A DNA stretch of 41,086 bases from Candidatus Aenigmatarchaeota archaeon. Lineage in GTDB: Archaea > Aenigmatarchaeota > Aenigmatarchaeia > CG10238-14 > SpSt-28. The translations under genes were made by a program, and so were the position numbers. Below are positions 7,345 through 15,945 of this stretch, in pieces. The stretch spans positions 1 to 41,086 of the forward strand of contig JAHLMO010000004.1 in NCBI GenBank assembly GCA_018920305.1, in the 5' to 3' direction. The notes beneath the pieces were generated by a model that worked only from the letters and a program-made list of their open reading frames with translations, searched no databases and was not told where the DNA came from. How positions within the stretch are numbered: the first letter of the stretch is position 1; every line of letters starts with the position of its first letter.

Positions 7345-8525
7345 AATTAAGAATTGCATTATTTTCTTGGGAAAGTTTGCACTCTTTAGCTGTTGGTGGT
7401 TTAGCGGTGCATGTTACAGAGTTAGCTGCTGCATTAGAGAGATTAGGAAATGAAGTTCATGTATTTACTAGAATAGGACCAAATCAAGGAATGTATAGTT
7501 TAATAGATGGTGTTCATTATCATAGAGTTAGTTTTGCTTTCGATAGCGATTTAATTAGAGAATTAACAGTTAATATGGCTAGAAGTATGGTTGAACGATT
7601 TAACGAAATAGAGAATATTTTTGGAAGTTTTGATATAATTCATGGACACGATTGGCATGTTGTTACTGCTATTGATGAAATAAAAAGGACAAAAAATAAA
7701 AAAGTTGTTTTTACTTTACATTCAACTCAATATGGAAGAGATGGAAACAATTTTTACGATGGAAAAGCTAAACATATTAGAGATTTAGAATGGTTTGGAA
7801 CTTATATTGCTGATAGAGTAATAGTTTGTTCTCAAACTATGAAAGAAGAAATAGTGAATATTTATCAAGTGCCAGAATACAAAATTAGAGTTATACCAAA
7901 TGGAATATGGGCAAGAAATTTTGATGGAGAAATAGATCCATATCACGATGTTAAAAAATATTTTGGATTTGGAGTTTATGATCCAGTAATTACTTTTTTA
8001 GGTAGAATGACTCATCAAAAAGGTGTAGATATATTATTAGAAAGCATTCCTTTAGTTTTACAGGACTTTCCAAATACAAGATTTATATTTATTGGCGACG
8101 GATATTTAAGACCTCAATTAGAAAGAAGAGCTTATGAGATGGGATTATTAGGTAAAAATGTATTTTTTACTGGCTATATAAGTGATGAATGGAAAGCAAA
8201 AATAGTTAAAGCTAGCGATTGTGTAGTGGTTCCAAGTAGGAACGAACCTTTTGGAATAGTAGTTTTAGAGGCTTGGAGTTGTAAAAAGCCAGTGATAGCT
8301 ACTTGTGGAACAGGGGCAGGGGAATTAATTTGGAGTGGAGTTAATGGTTATAGAGTTCAATTAAATCCTGAAAGCATTGCATATAGTATAAAAGAAATTA
8401 TCAAAAATCCTGTGCATGCAAAATATATGGGAGAAAACGGTAGAAAAATTGCTGAAACTATTTTTAATTGGGATAATATAGCAAAGCAAACTTTAAGAGT
8501 TTATGAAGAACTCTTAAATAAATAA
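7341..8525 (+). CDS. GT4-family glycosyltransferase (glycogen synthase-like)
   Basis: A 394-residue GT-B enzyme that transfers sugars from an activated donor. The N-terminal Rossmann half starts SWESLHSLAVGGLAVHV, with the Gly-rich acceptor/donor loop, followed by GHDWHV. The C-terminal half carries FLGRMTHQKG (donor phosphate-binding Arg and Lys) and the E-x7-E motif NEPFGIVVLE. Length is standard. No signal peptide or membrane segment is visible, so it is cytoplasmic. It overlaps the UPF0173 gene by 4 nt and ends 9 nt before the convergent GT4 gene. Together with the GT5 enzyme at 9770-11263 it suggests alpha-glucan synthesis, but lipid or protein glycosylation cannot be excluded. Confidence 0.92.
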   Translation: MKLRIALFSWESLHSLAVGGLAVHVTELAAALERLGNEVHVFTRIGPNQGMYSLIDGVHYHRVSFAFDSDLIRELTVNMARSMVERFNEIENIFGSFDIIHGHDWHVVTAIDEIKRTKNKKVVFTLHSTQYGRDGNNFYDGKAKHIRDLEWFGTYIADRVIVCSQTMKEEIVNIYQVPEYKIRVIPNGIWARNFDGEIDPYHDVKKYFGFGVYDPVITFLGRMTHQKGVDILLESIPLVLQDFPNTRFIFIGDGYLRPQLERRAYEMGLLGKNVFFTGYISDEWKAKIVKASDCVVVPSRNEPFGIVVLEAWSCKKPVIATCGTGAGELIWSGVNGYRVQLNPESIAYSIKEIIKNPVHAKYMGENGRKIAETIFNWDNIAKQTLRVYEELLNK

Positions 8526-8534
8526 TTATTTTCG

Positions 8535-9773
8535 TTATTTTCTCAGTAAACTTTCATAAATTTCTAAGGTTTTCTTTGCTGTGTATTCTATTTTGAAATT
8601 TTCTTCAACTCTCTTTCTTCCATTTTTTCCCCATTTTTTAGCTTCTTCTAAATTACTTAAAACGACTTCTATACCCCAAGCAATATCTAGTGGATCTTCT
8701 CCATTTACATGAACACCACATCTATTTTCTCCGCTAGGTATTACTTGTTCTTTTAGTCCATTAACATTTTTTGCTCCGACTACTACGGGCTTTTCCATAC
8801 TCATTGCTTCTAAGCTAACTATTCCAAAAGGTTCATTAATAGAAGGAAATACACATAGATCTGCTAATGCGTAATGTGCAATTCTTTCTTCTTCACTAAC
8901 CCATTTAGAATAAATTTCAACATTATTTAAATTTAATTGTTGTTTTAACTGTAATAAATTACTATATTCTTCTCCTTTTCCCAAAATAACTAATTTAACA
9001 TCATCAAACTTTTTGTTTATTTCTGCCATTGCTCTAAGTAAATTATAAACACCCTTAATCCATGTTAATCTTCCTACAAATAATATAACCTTTTCATTTT
9101 CTATTTTATATCTATTTTTTAATTCTTCAACTAATTTCCAATTTACGTTTTTTAAACTATATTTTTCTGTATCAATTCCATTATAAACTACTTCTATTTT
9201 ATCTTTTGGATAACCTAAAGAAACTAAAAAATCTTTCATAGAATATGAAACTGTAATTATTTTATCTGCATATTTTGCTGCAATTCTTTCAATTTCTTTA
9301 ATTGTTTCACTTCCTCCACCTAATGCTCTTTGTTCTTCTATTGAATGAATATGAAATACTGCTGGTAAATTAGTATTTTGCTTACATATAATTCCGCTAA
9401 ATGCAGATAGCCAATCGTGAAAGCTTATTATATCGAATTTTCTTCTTTGTTTTTTTATTAATAAGTTAACAAATTTAGTTGCAGAAAGTATATTATATGT
9501 ATATATATCTGCAAAAAATTTTAAATGCCAACCCCATCTTCTTAAATCTTCTTTAACAACAATAGGAAAAATATCCATTACGTTAACTAGCATAGGTCTA
9601 TGAATTTCTATTCCATTCCAAATTTCATAAGTACTTAAATTTCCATCGTTCAAAGTAAATACAGAAATATCGTTTCCAAATTCTTTAATTTTTCTTGTTA
9701 TTTCTATTGCATAAGTTCCTAAACCACCAACTAATAATGGATAATATTCATAACAGAAAAATCCAATATTCAT
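8535..9773 (-). CDS. GT4-family glycosyltransferase
   Basis: A 412-residue GT-B enzyme. The N-terminal half has YYPLLVGGLGTYAIEI, SFHDWLSAF and HIHSIEEQRALGG. The C-terminal half has FVGRLTWIKG and the E-x7-E motif NEPFGIVSLE. It is soluble and of usual length. The start ATG overlaps the stop of the upstream GT5 gene (ATGA at 9770-9773), so the two form an operon and probably a pathway pair. GT4 and GT5 pairs are common in archaeal glycogen or trehalose metabolism, which is why I favour storage glucan; the acceptor cannot be read from sequence. The second GT4 gene on the opposite strand converges on it. Confidence 0.92.
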   Translation of the reverse strand: MNIGFFCYEYYPLLVGGLGTYAIEITRKIKEFGNDISVFTLNDGNLSTYEIWNGIEIHRPMLVNVMDIFPIVVKEDLRRWGWHLKFFADIYTYNILSATKFVNLLIKKQRRKFDIISFHDWLSAFSGIICKQNTNLPAVFHIHSIEEQRALGGGSETIKEIERIAAKYADKIITVSYSMKDFLVSLGYPKDKIEVVYNGIDTEKYSLKNVNWKLVEELKNRYKIENEKVILFVGRLTWIKGVYNLLRAMAEINKKFDDVKLVILGKGEEYSNLLQLKQQLNLNNVEIYSKWVSEEERIAHYALADLCVFPSINEPFGIVSLEAMSMEKPVVVGAKNVNGLKEQVIPSGENRCGVHVNGEDPLDIAWGIEVVLSNLEEAKKWGKNGRKRVEENFKIEYTAKKTLEIYESLLRK

Positions 9774-11263
9774 ATTAGCTTAAAGTATATTTTTCGAATA
9801 TACTTTATTGCACATTTTCTCATATCTACTAACTTTTCGCTTTTTAAACAATTAATTAATAATTTTTTCCATTTTGTTTTATCTTTATAAATTTCTACTA
9901 TATGTTTAAATTTGCTTAGAAATGCATAACCTTTGAATTCATTATACTCATCTTCCCAAACTAAGAAAGCATTTCCTTCTAAACTAACATCATCGAATTC
10001 TTTTAAAACCTCATCTAATCCACCAGTTTTTGTTCCTAAGGTTGGAGTAGCATTTACTAGTGCCATCATGTATCCAGTACCACAAGGCTCTTTATTTGGT
10101 AATGAAGGATATAAAAGCAAATCGCTTCCAGCATACATTAATTTCGCTAATTCTTCATTGAATCCAAAAATGAAAACAAACTCATTATATTTTTGGTGTA
10201 ATTCTCTAAACTTATCAGCTATATATTTTCCATATCCATCATTTGGGTGATGTTTTCCCAAAACTATAAATTGCGCTCCTAAATTAATCATTTCTGGAAT
10301 AATTGGTATAGTTTCTTCAAAACCTTTTTGATGCGAAATTCTTCTTGGTATTGAAATTATAATTTTATTTATGTCTAATTCTTTACCAGTAATTTCTTTA
10401 ATTTTTCTAATTAATTCTTCCTTTTTCTTTCTTTTTATATCTAATATATTTTTATAGTTTGAATTTCTATAATCTTTATCTTGCCAAAATTCTACATCAA
10501 TTCCATTAACTATTCCAAAAACATTTTTTTGATTAAAAATTTCCTTTAATCCTTCTCCATATACTTTTAGAGTAACTTCATAATCTTTACTAACAGTATT
10601 TACTATATCACTTAATTTAACTCCACAATACAATAAATTTATTTTATTATCATAAACCAAATCTTTGTGATTATTATCGCTAATTTCATTTAATCTTGAA
10701 ATATCATAAATTTGCTGATAAGCAGTTCCAGCGTTATGAATAGTAAAAACAAATTTTACTGTGGAAAATTCATAATAATGAATGCTATTTTTTGCATAAA
10801 AAGCTACTAAGCTTGTTAATGCATCGTTAAGATGAATTATATCTGGAATAATTTTTAAATATCTTAATAATTCTAATGTTCCTTTTCCTAAAAATATTGC
10901 ATATTTTAGCAAATCTCCATAGTATAATGAAGTACAAATTTCTTCGTTGTATAGAAAGTAAAAATCGATATCATATTTATTAACTTTATAGATTTTTGTT
11001 TTATAAATTTTTTCTATAGGAATTTCTATTTCTCCAATTAATTCTAAATTTAAATCAGAATAATCTATTTCTTCAATTTGATTATAATCATTAATCCTAT
11101 ATTTGTATAGTGTAGATATAGTAATAACGTTTAGTCCTAATTCTTTCAAAGATTTTACTAGCTCTTCTGCAACTTGACCAAGACCACCAGCTCTATTTTT
11201 AAAAGTTTTTAATTCTGGAGTTACGAATACAATTTTTTTAGTAATAGGGAAAGAATATCCCAT
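9770..11263 (-). CDS. glgA: GT5-family glycogen/starch synthase-like glycosyltransferase
   Basis: A 497-residue GT-B enzyme resembling glycogen synthase, which extends alpha-1,4-glucan from ADP- or UDP-glucose. It begins KKIVFVTPELKTF with RAGGLGQV, corresponding to the canonical K-x-GGL donor loop, followed by HLNDALTSL, FTIHNAG and NGIDVEFW. The C-terminal half has IPRRISHQKGFEE, GSDLLLYPS and NKEPCGTGYMMAL, matching the EPCG-type acidic motif, then TGGLDEVL. There is no transit or signal sequence. It is the first gene of a two-gene operon with the GT4 gene, and lies 39 bp from the divergent signal peptidase gene. The K-TGGL Lys is replaced (NRAGGL), a mild departure from bacterial GlgA. 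Confidence 0.9.
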   Translation of the reverse strand: MGYSFPITKKIVFVTPELKTFKNRAGGLGQVAEELVKSLKELGLNVITISTLYKYRINDYNQIEEIDYSDLNLELIGEIEIPIEKIYKTKIYKVNKYDIDFYFLYNEEICTSLYYGDLLKYAIFLGKGTLELLRYLKIIPDIIHLNDALTSLVAFYAKNSIHYYEFSTVKFVFTIHNAGTAYQQIYDISRLNEISDNNHKDLVYDNKINLLYCGVKLSDIVNTVSKDYEVTLKVYGEGLKEIFNQKNVFGIVNGIDVEFWQDKDYRNSNYKNILDIKRKKKEELIRKIKEITGKELDINKIIISIPRRISHQKGFEETIPIIPEMINLGAQFIVLGKHHPNDGYGKYIADKFRELHQKYNEFVFIFGFNEELAKLMYAGSDLLLYPSLPNKEPCGTGYMMALVNATPTLGTKTGGLDEVLKEFDDVSLEGNAFLVWEDEYNEFKGYAFLSKFKHIVEIYKDKTKWKKLLINCLKSEKLVDMRKCAIKYIRKIYFKLI

Positions 11264-11302
11264 ATAATATAATTAAATAACATTACTATAAAATAAATCT
11301 TT

Positions 11303-11821
11303 ATGAAAATTAAATTGAAGGAAATAATTGAAATAGTATTAATTTTTGTTTTAGTACTTCTTGTATATAGAGTTCTTTTAGTCTGGTTATTTAAAAATCC
11401 ATATCCAATGGTAGTTGTTGTTAGTGGATCTATGAGGCATGATATAAATTTAGAAGAAAAACATTTTAGATATTTAGAAGAAAGATTCGGATATAATAGA
11501 AGTTTTATTAAATCGTGGCCAATAAAAAATGGATTTGGAGAGGGAGATGTATTAGTTGTAATTAAATATGATAATTATAATATTGGTGATGTTGTAGTTT
11601 TTAGGAATAAATGCCATAATATTCCAATTTCACATAGAATTATAGCAATTAATGAAGATGGAACATTCCAAACAAAAGGTGATAATAATTTTGGTCAAAA
11701 CATTTCACCTTGCTACGATGAAAGAAAAATTTCTAAAGATGATATATATGGAAAAGTAGTCTTAGTAATTCCTAAAATAGGATTAATAAGATATGCATTT
11801 TATAAAATTTTTGGATTTTAA
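11303..11821 (+). CDS. Signal peptidase I, archaeal type
   Basis: A 172-residue membrane-anchored protease that removes Sec signal peptides outside the membrane. One N-terminal transmembrane helix (about residues 8-29) precedes the catalytic SGSM box, with Ser43 as nucleophile. His111 (SHRI) and Asp127 (GDN) supply the archaeal/ER-type Ser-His-Asp site rather than the bacterial Lys. A segment of about 35 residues between SGSM and the GDV strand is longer than in minimal enzymes. It is relevant to the many exported proteins at 29-41 kb. Its stop overlaps the stop of the convergent KH gene (TTAA at 11818-11821). Confidence 0.93.
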   Translation: MKIKLKEIIEIVLIFVLVLLVYRVLLVWLFKNPYPMVVVVSGSMRHDINLEEKHFRYLEERFGYNRSFIKSWPIKNGFGEGDVLVVIKYDNYNIGDVVVFRNKCHNIPISHRIIAINEDGTFQTKGDNNFGQNISPCYDERKISKDDIYGKVVLVIPKIGLIRYAFYKIFGF

Positions 11822-12321
11822 ATTAGACTCTTCCTTTTTTGTAATTCTCTTACTATAAAAGAGTAGACAGTTGAGTGCATTCTTCCCTCTAGTATTAACT
11901 CTATAGCCCTTCTTACTAAATCATAATTTTCTTCGCTAGATATTATGCCAATAGCATTTCTTTTGATAATAATCTTTGATTTTGTCAATTCTTCTATATT
12001 TCTTTTTGCCTTTCCTTCTTTTCCAATTACTCTTCCTTTAAGTTCTTTTAATCTATTTCTATTGTTTCTATTTCTTATAAAATTCTTTATTTCAATTATT
12101 TGAAAACGAAAATTATCATTAAAAAGTTTTCTACATTCTTCTTCGCTAAAACCAAAAATATATGCATCTATAATTTCTTTTGCCTTTAAAAGTTTATATC
12201 CATCTTCACTTTCAATATTTAATGAATTAGCATCTTTATATATTTTTACATCTAAATTTTTCTCTATTTCTTCCAAAAATTTATCATCTATTTCTTTTTG
12301 TAAAAATATTTCTGTTTTCAT
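11818..12321 (-). CDS. KH-domain rRNA-processing protein, Dim2/Pno1-like
   Basis: A 167-residue RNA-binding protein resembling archaeal Dim2 (eukaryotic Pno1/Dim2), which binds the 3' end of pre-16S rRNA and helps small-subunit maturation. The first half is a degenerate KH domain. The second has a KH core GRVIGKEGKAKRNIEEL with the G100-K-E-G103 loop, and a C-terminal GRMHSTVYSFI stretch typical of the family. It sits 7 nt downstream of cysS on the same strand and is probably co-transcribed. It converges stop-to-stop with the signal peptidase gene. Confidence 0.9.
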   Translation of the reverse strand: MKTEIFLQKEIDDKFLEEIEKNLDVKIYKDANSLNIESEDGYKLLKAKEIIDAYIFGFSEEECRKLFNDNFRFQIIEIKNFIRNRNNRNRLKELKGRVIGKEGKAKRNIEELTKSKIIIKRNAIGIISSEENYDLVRRAIELILEGRMHSTVYSFIVRELQKRKSLI

Positions 12322-12328
12322 ATATATT

Positions 12329-13756
12329 TTATATTTTTATTCTAAATTCGCTTTTATCTTTTTTATCAAAAACTTCTATTCCATATTCATTTAATAAACT
12401 TCTTATTTTATCAGAATACTTATATAATCCTTCTTTTCTCATCTCATCTCTTATTTCTAATAATTTTTTGATAAAACTTTCATCTAATTTACTTTCTCTC
12501 TTAGTATAAAATAAACCTAAAATTTTATTTCCTAACTCAAAAAATATTTGATAAACATTTTCCGCTTCTTTTTTTCCTATACTTTCTATATTTGATAAAA
12601 TTAGATCGCTCATTTCTAAATATTTAGATAGTGCTAATGGAAAATTTAAATCATCCGCCAATGCTTCTAAAAATTCTGTTTTTAATTTTTCTACTTTCTC
12701 TAAAATTATATTAGTATCTTCTTCTTTATTAACTTTTTTTAAGTAATCTAAAGTTCTATATAGTTTATCTAAAATTTCTTTACATTCATTTATGGCTTTT
12801 TCATTATAATCTAATTCGCTTCTATAATGAGCTCTTAAAACAAAAATTCTTAAAATTTCTGGATTATATTTTGAAAGAAAATCTTTTAAAGTTATGAAGT
12901 TTCCTTTTGATTTACTCATTTTTTCTCCGTTAACAGTTAAAAAATTAACATGTATCCAATATTTTGCAAATTGCTTTTTTGTTATAGCTTCTGTTTGTGC
13001 AATCTCGTTTTCGTGATGTGGAAAAATTAAATCCATTCCACCACCATGTATATCTATTTGTTCTCCTAAATGTTTCAAATTCATTATACTACATTCTATA
13101 TGCCAACCAGGAAATCCTTTACCATATTTAGAATTCCACTGTAAAGGATAATTCTCATCTTTAACAAATTTCCATAATGCAAAATCAGCAGGATTCTTTT
13201 TAGTTATATCTGGTTCAACTCTATGTTTTATTAATTCTTCTCTTTTTATTCCACTTAATTTTCCATAATTTTCGAATTTTGAAACATCATAATAAATTCC
13301 AGTTTCAGTAATATATGCATATCCGTTTTCAATTAATTTATCTATAAATTCTAAAATTTCTGGAATTAATTGAGAAGGTCTTGGTTGAATATTAGGTCTT
13401 CTAATGTTTAGTAAATCCATCGCTTTAAAGAATTCAAACATGTATTTATCAACTATTTCCCAAGGACTTAATTTTTCTTTTTTTGCCTCTAATATAATTT
13501 TATCCTCTCCTTCTAAAATTTCTCCACTTAAATGACCAACATCTGTAATATTTCTTACATATTTAACCTTATAACCCAAATATTCTAAAAATCTTATTAA
13601 AATATCAAAAGTTATAAATACTCTAGCATGTCCTAAATGAGAATGAGAGTAAACAGTAGGACCACAAACATATATTTTTACTAGATTATCTTCTAATGGT
13701 TTGAAAATTTCTTTTCTTTTAGTTAAAGTATTATAAAGCTTAATCTCAATTTTCAT
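12329..13756 (-). CDS. cysS: Cysteinyl-tRNA synthetase
   Basis: A 475-residue class I aminoacyl-tRNA synthetase charging tRNA-Cys. The HIGH-type motif is H40-L-G-H43 within TVYSHSHLGHAR; the KMSKS motif is at 279-283 (GEKMSKSKGN). Zinc ligands are visible as C31 (YVCGPT), C222 (HIEC) and the HHENE segment at 247-251. The C-terminal anticodon-binding helical region is present and the length is normal. A direct cysteine-charging enzyme means the SepRS/SepCysS route is not needed here. It is the first gene of a pair with the KH-domain gene, and lies downstream of alba on the same strand, separated by a terminator-like element. Confidence 0.97.
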   Translation of the reverse strand: MKIEIKLYNTLTKRKEIFKPLEDNLVKIYVCGPTVYSHSHLGHARVFITFDILIRFLEYLGYKVKYVRNITDVGHLSGEILEGEDKIILEAKKEKLSPWEIVDKYMFEFFKAMDLLNIRRPNIQPRPSQLIPEILEFIDKLIENGYAYITETGIYYDVSKFENYGKLSGIKREELIKHRVEPDITKKNPADFALWKFVKDENYPLQWNSKYGKGFPGWHIECSIMNLKHLGEQIDIHGGGMDLIFPHHENEIAQTEAITKKQFAKYWIHVNFLTVNGEKMSKSKGNFITLKDFLSKYNPEILRIFVLRAHYRSELDYNEKAINECKEILDKLYRTLDYLKKVNKEEDTNIILEKVEKLKTEFLEALADDLNFPLALSKYLEMSDLILSNIESIGKKEAENVYQIFFELGNKILGLFYTKRESKLDESFIKKLLEIRDEMRKEGLYKYSDKIRSLLNEYGIEVFDKKDKSEFRIKI

Positions 13757-13772
13757 AAAAATTAATTAAAAC

Positions 13773-13803
13773 CAAATCTTAAAAAAAATAAAAATAAGAT
13801 TTG
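13773..13803 (-). terminator. Terminator-like inverted repeat after alba
   Basis: CAAATCTTA (13773-13781) and TAAGATTTG (13795-13803) are perfect inverted repeats flanking a 13-nt spacer that is all T with one A on the minus strand. It begins 1 nt after the alba stop and would put a T-rich tract where archaeal RNA polymerase commonly terminates. The cysS start is 17 nt further on. Confidence 0.5.
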
Positions 13804-13804
13804 C

Positions 13805-14095
13805 TTACTTTGCTAATACAATTTCTATCGTTGAAACATTTACTTTTTTTCCTGTTTGTGGATTTTCTTTTTCTTCGCTATCTATTGTTATGCTTTTTAT
13901 TTGAGCTTCTTTTACATATTTCTTTCTTACTATATTTGCTACATCTACAGCTCTACTTATTGCTCTACCTCTTGCTCTTATTCTTACTTCTTTTTGTCCT
14001 GCACCAAACTGAGTTATCACTGCTAAGATATAGCTCATTATTGGTTTCTTTCCTATTAGTATTACATTATCATTTTCTTTCTTTACTTCTGTCAT
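13805..14095 (-). CDS. alba: Alba chromatin protein
   Basis: A 96-residue DNA/RNA-binding protein that coats archaeal chromosomes. The signature is the GKKPIMSYI segment with K16 and K17 (K16 is the acetylated Lys in Sulfolobus Alba), followed by [15 protein letters not shown], the second nucleic-acid-contacting helix. The length is standard. The A+T content is moderated by Arg/Ala codons. It is transcribed alone, with a terminator-like stem immediately downstream and a 34-bp divergent gap to the small membrane-protein gene at 14130, whose promoter must share this gap. Confidence 0.97.
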   Translation of the reverse strand: MTEVKKENDNVILIGKKPIMSYILAVITQFGAGQKEVRIRARGRAISRAVDVANIVRKKYVKEAQIKSITIDSEEKENPQTGKKVNVSTIEIVLAK

Positions 14096-14129
14096 TTTAA
14101 ATAAATTAATCTTAAAAAATAAATTTATT

Positions 14130-14435
14130 ATGCTCTTTCAAGATATTATATTTGAATTTGTTTTGCCGTTTTTTTTATTTTTTCTAATTACTCTTTCTCT
14201 ATTGAGAAAATCTCAAATATTTAAAGATTATACAATAGAATTTGGAATTTCTATTATTATTTCTCTCTTAGGAAGTTATTGGCTATATATTAATAAACTT
14301 AGTAGTATAATAATATCTTCTTCAGGTATAGTTATTTTTATAATATTTGTATTAGTTATTTTGGTTTCTATAGCACTTAAAGGTTATAAAAAAATAGAAA
14401 AAAGCTATGAAGAAATTAAAAAAGAAAAGAAATGA
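14130..14435 (+). CDS. Small membrane protein, three predicted helices
   Basis: A 101-residue protein of unknown function. Hydrophobic segments lie at about 7-24, 39-54 and 63-84, followed by a Lys/Glu-rich cytoplasmic tail. No conserved motif is recognised. It overlaps the next gene by 4 nt (ATGA), and the pair has the same size and topology, suggesting two subunits of one membrane complex or an old duplication. They are followed directly by the DUF2258-like and endonuclease V genes, so up to four genes may be one transcript. Confidence 0.7.
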   Translation: MLFQDIIFEFVLPFFLFFLITLSLLRKSQIFKDYTIEFGISIIISLLGSYWLYINKLSSIIISSSGIVIFIIFVLVILVSIALKGYKKIEKSYEEIKKEKK

Positions 14436-14707
14436 TCGAAACTGTAATTTTTGGAATATTAATATTTTTTCTAACTTTTTTAATAGTTTTTGGAATTTTA
14501 AATAGGCTAAATATTTTTAATTCAAAATTCATTAATTATATTATTTCTTTATCAGTAGCCTTTTATTCATTATTAACTTTAAATTATCTAAATCTTTTTT
14601 CCTCTTTTCTCTCTTTCTTATTATTATCTTTATTATTCATATTATTTATATCAATAGTACTAATAGGGTTTTCTATTATCAGAAAAATTTATAAAAAGAA
14701 TACCTAA
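14432..14707 (+). CDS. Small membrane protein, three predicted helices
   Basis: A 91-residue hydrophobic protein, unrecognised. Predicted helices lie at about 5-25, 35-55 and 58-82, ending RKIYKKNT on the probable cytoplasmic side. It shares an ATGA overlap with the preceding gene and has a closely similar topology, though I see no clear sequence identity. The next start codon is 9 nt beyond its stop. Co-occurrence as a pair is the only hint to function. Confidence 0.7.
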   Translation: MIETVIFGILIFFLTFLIVFGILNRLNIFNSKFINYIISLSVAFYSLLTLNYLNLFSSFLSFLLLSLLFILFISIVLIGFSIIRKIYKKNT

Positions 14708-14716
14708 TTTTATTTT

Positions 14717-15364
14717 ATGCCTACCTTAAGAAGTGGTGCTGTTATAGTTGGAGCATATGCAAAAAAAATAAGAAAAACTCTATTTGCTCAACTAAAAGAT
14801 AAGGTAAAATCAAGAGAAATAAGTTCTCAAGAGATAGCAAGAGCAAGCGGAGAAATAAATAAAATGCTATATATTTTATTTGTAGAAAAGTTAAGATTAG
14901 ATAAGGGAGATACTGTAAGAATATCTATAGATTATGATTTAGTAAATAATCAAATTGTTTGGAATTATGATACATTAAAGGTTGAAGCATATAGAAAAGT
15001 TCCAGAAGATGATATAAATAGATATTTAGAAGAAATTAAAAAGGGATTAGAGAAAATATCTCAGCTAAATATTGAAGAATATAACGTAGTTAAGGCAAGG
15101 GAAACAAGATTGGGTGATGTAATTTTTGATATTAAAAAAGGTAAAGAGGTTGTTGGAATACTGATTGCAACTCAAATAGATGAAGATGTAATTGTAAGGG
15201 GCGCTATTAAAGAACCACCCTTTTTAATTACAAAATCAAAATTAAAATTCGAAGAAAGTGTGGAAAATACTGTAATTAAAAATTTTACAAGTTTGTTAAG
15301 AAAAGCAACACCTACTAGCGAAGAAGAAGCAGAAAAAACAATAAAAGAAATAAGAGAACTTTAA
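14717..15364 (+). CDS. DUF2258-like archaeal protein
   Basis: A 215-residue soluble protein. The N-terminal stretch (RSGAVIVGAYAKKIRKTLF, then REISSQEIARASGEINKMLY and KLRLDKGDTVRISIDY) matches my recollection of DUF2258, a family best known from Crenarchaeota, with no established biochemical role. The C-terminal 90 residues are beta-rich, then helical. It overlaps the endonuclease V start by one base (TAATG at 15362-15366), so the two are translated together. The coupling hints at nucleic-acid metabolism, but that is only contextual. Confidence 0.7.
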   Translation: MPTLRSGAVIVGAYAKKIRKTLFAQLKDKVKSREISSQEIARASGEINKMLYILFVEKLRLDKGDTVRISIDYDLVNNQIVWNYDTLKVEAYRKVPEDDINRYLEEIKKGLEKISQLNIEEYNVVKARETRLGDVIFDIKKGKEVVGILIATQIDEDVIVRGAIKEPPFLITKSKLKFEESVENTVIKNFTSLLRKATPTSEEEAEKTIKEIREL

Positions 15365-15945
15365 TGAAATATCCTTTAAATTTTTTTGTTGAATTTCAAA
15401 AACTTATTTCTAAAAATGTTACTATTGAAGGTTTTGATTTTGATAAGATAAAGAAAATAGGTTTCTTAGATTGTGGATATAAAAAAGAAAAGATAAAATG
15501 CGTATGTGTTATTTATAATAAACAGAGAAATGAAATTGAAAAGATAGATGAAATAATTGATAAGGCAATTTTTCCATATGTTCCTACCTTTTTATTTTTA
15601 AGAGAGGCACCATATATGATTGAATTAATAGAGAAAAATTCAGCAGATTTGTATGTTATAGATGGTCATGGATTGTCTCATCCGAGAAAAGCTGGAATAG
15701 CTACAGTAATAGGAGTTTTAAAAGAAATTTCTACAATAGGCATTGCAAAAAATTTTTTGTATGGAAAAATTGAAGATAATAAAATTTTTGTTGATGGAAT
15801 TCAAGTAGGAATAAAATTTAAAGAATATTATATAAGCATAGGTAATAAAGTTAATATTGAAACGTTAGAAAAGTTTATTAAATTTTTTAATTATGAATAT
15901 CCTTGGCCAATGAAAGAAGCAGATAAAATATCAAAAATTATATAA
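15364..15945 (+). CDS. nfi: Endonuclease V
   Basis: A 193-residue nuclease that cleaves one base 3' to inosine (deaminated adenine) in DNA or RNA. Motifs are Asp36 (FLDCGY), Y72 in the PYVP wedge, E81 (FLREAP), D100 within DGHGLSHPRKAGIAT and Lys129 (GIAKNFLYG). The wedge reads PYVPT rather than the common PYIPG. The length is slightly under the usual 200-220. It starts at the DUF2258 stop and overlaps the convergent MtaB-like gene by 8 nt. With the uracil-DNA glycosylase and Fpg-like genes it covers deamination and oxidation repair in this window. Confidence 0.93.
   Translation: MKYPLNFFVEFQKLISKNVTIEGFDFDKIKKIGFLDCGYKKEKIKCVCVIYNKQRNEIEKIDEIIDKAIFPYVPTFLFLREAPYMIELIEKNSADLYVIDGHGLSHPRKAGIATVIGVLKEISTIGIAKNFLYGKIEDNKIFVDGIQVGIKFKEYYISIGNKVNIETLEKFIKFFNYEYPWPMKEADKISKII

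Noticed and set aside
13801-14100. Leu-rich 99-codon frame opposite alba
   Set aside because: Antisense shadow of the well-supported alba gene; the composition is an artefact of Lys/Glu codons read backwards.
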